DNA of 10,629 nucleotides, from assembly GCA_038227745.1 (NCBI GenBank), contig JBBRPS010000331.1, positions 1 to 10,629 of the forward strand, given 5' to 3'. The DNA comes from DASPXY01 sp038227745 (GTDB taxonomy: Bacteria > Planctomycetota > Planctomycetia > Gemmatales > Gemmataceae). How positions within the stretch are numbered: position 1 is the stretch's first letter; each line of letters starts with the position of its first letter. The notes under the pieces are model-generated. The model was not told where the DNA came from. It ran no database searches and saw nothing but the letters and a program-made list of their open reading frames with translations. Position numbers and translations under genes: made by a program. Positions 5,772 to 10,629 of this stretch are shown one piece after another.

Positions 5772-5951
5772 CTACCGCTGCTCATTCGTGGGCTGCCGGG
5801 CGGCGTCATCGGGATTCGCCATCTGATCCGCCCGCTTGTCGTGGTCGGAGCGCTCGCCGACACCCTGAGTCGTGGTGCCCTGCTTCTACTCTGCTTGAAC
5901 GGGCTGCTGAACACCCTGCTTCTACCCGCCTCGGTTCTTTTGGTCGGCCAT
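5772..5951 (-). pseudogene. Small hydrophilic reading frame interrupted by two amber codons
   Basis: From ATG 5949-5951 the frame reads MADQKNRGG, TAG, KQGVQQPVQAE, TAG, KQGTTTQGVGERSDHDKRAD, then QMANPDDAARQPTNEQR and a TAG at 5772-5774. Across both stops the codons keep G or C at most third positions and the product resembles its neighbour in composition (Gln, Asp, Arg rich). Both internal TAG codons (5922-5924, 5886-5888) stand before AAGCAGGG, so each would be Gln if CAG had become TAG. AGAAGG lies 6 bases before the ATG. The simplest reading is a decayed gene; read-through or an assembly error are alternatives. TAG ends the heme-protein gene here, so it is not a general sense codon. A TATAAT overlaps the ATG, so the segment could instead be promoter and leader of the next gene. 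Confidence 0.4.
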
Positions 5952-5955
5952 TATA
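5950..5955 (-). promoter_or_regulatory. Perfect TATAAT, possible -10 box for the small-gene cluster
   Basis: TATAAT on the minus strand, unusual in such GC-rich DNA, overlapping the ATG of the broken frame. No good -35 box is found at 17 bases (GCCGGT). If used, transcription would start near 5943 and lead to the 75-residue gene, leaving the broken frame without its start codon. Confidence 0.3.
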
Positions 5956-6003
5956 CGCCTTCTGAGGTAGCGACCGGCTGAGCCCCGTGCCAGCCATGCC
6001 GCC

Positions 6004-6032
6004 AATAAACAGAGTCGCAACCCGCGTGCCAA
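6004..6032 (-). promoter_or_regulatory. Possible sigma70-type promoter upstream of the small-gene cluster
   Basis: Minus strand TTGGCA (6032-6027, five of six), 17-base spacer, TTTATT (6009-6004, four of six). It lies about 53 bases before the ATG at 5951 and could drive the broken frame, the 75-residue gene and, by read-through, the selenoprotein gene. Confidence 0.3.
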
Positions 6033-6142
6033 TCGGGATCTTGCTGTTGCCGGTTTGCGTCACCTGCCACGCTATCCCTTCGCCTCTTTCGCCGCTCGCC
6101 TTACCCCTCCACGCCGCGCAGTGAATGTCCCCTTGTATTCTC

Positions 6143-6171
6143 TTGACAGGCCCCCGAACCTCTGCGACGAT
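6143..6171 (+). promoter_or_regulatory. Possible sigma70-type promoter for the large surface-protein gene
   Basis: A perfect TTGACA at 6143-6148, 17-base spacer, then GACGAT at 6166-6171 (three of six). It faces the large plus-strand gene and would give a leader of about 220 bases. The -10 box is poor. Confidence 0.3.
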
Positions 6172-6395
6172 TCACCTGTTTCCCGACTGCTGCGGCCTTC
6201 GCCCTCCCCTCGTGGGGCCGCGGTCACCCAGCGGGGCGCTACGGACGCTCCCCGGAACTCGCCAGGGACGGCGGCCCTCAGCCTCTGCGGAACGGAGCCA
6301 GGGCCAAGGAAGGAACATCGCCCCCGGGTGGACTGGGCCGCGCTCCCGCGTGCCCCGGCCACGGACCGCCTCCGCCCTCTGACCGCGAGCGCCTT
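6172..6395 (+). other. Gene-free leader region before the large gene
   Basis: No convincing coding frame, RNA gene or terminator is seen on either strand. Frames that are open here lack ribosome sites and normal codon use. It most likely is the 5' untranslated leader of the gene at 6396. The last 20 bases before that ATG carry no clear Shine-Dalgarno match, so initiation may be weak or of another kind. Confidence 0.4.

Positions 6396-10629
<4,234 letters not shown>

Noticed and set aside
5513..5914. Longer 133-residue form of the 75-residue protein
   Set aside because: The extra N-terminal part is Ser/Arg/Pro-rich without family character, while a good ribosome site marks the ATG at 5740.
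5886..5924. Pyrrolysine or global amber reassignment
   Set aside because: TAG ends the heme-protein gene properly, and nothing in the window suggests Pyl genes; decay of CAG codons is simpler.

Overview
The window reads as GC-rich planctomycete DNA, most likely from the Gemmata-like branch. Three things point there: a secreted heme protein with DUF1549 and DUF1553 domains, a Uma2-family protein, and a very large surface protein opening with the LEPR-XLL type motif FEALEVRQLLS. This is a placement from gene content, not from a phylogenetic marker.

Layout. Everything from 1 to about 5951 lies on the minus strand; one large open gene on the plus strand starts at 6396 and runs off the end. Reading the minus strand in transcription order: a broken 59-codon frame with two amber codons (5951-5772), a 75-residue hydrophilic protein (5740-5513), a hairpin terminator (5497-5462), a short gene with an in-frame TGA (5426-5181), a second terminator-like hairpin, a structured leader, the chelatase gene cbiX (4848-3838), the DUF1549/DUF1553 heme protein (3725-954), a nucleotidyltransferase-like gene (937-215) and the start of a Uma2 gene (197 to beyond base 1). 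The last three are 16 to 17 bases apart and could share a transcript.

The main discovery is the gene at 5181-5426. Read through its TGA it encodes an 81-residue Rdx/SelW-like thioredoxin-fold protein with a C-P-V-U redox motif. Starting 25 bases after the TGA is a hairpin with loop GGUCU on a perfect 6-bp stem, the apical loop known from the E. coli fdhF SECIS element. A standard gene caller would miss this gene because it stops at TGA. The genome should therefore carry selA, selB, selC and selD, none of which is in this window.

The plus-strand gene (6396 to the end, at least 1411 codons) encodes a modular cell-surface protein: LEPR-XLL motif, a Calx-beta domain, a run of 21 glycines, four cadherin-like repeats and seven PKD-like repeats. 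The genes do not form one obvious pathway. The left side combines a planctomycete catabolic-type secreted protein with accessory genes, the middle holds cobalt/siroheme chelation and small redox or stress-like proteins, and the right side is a surface adhesin or matrix protein.
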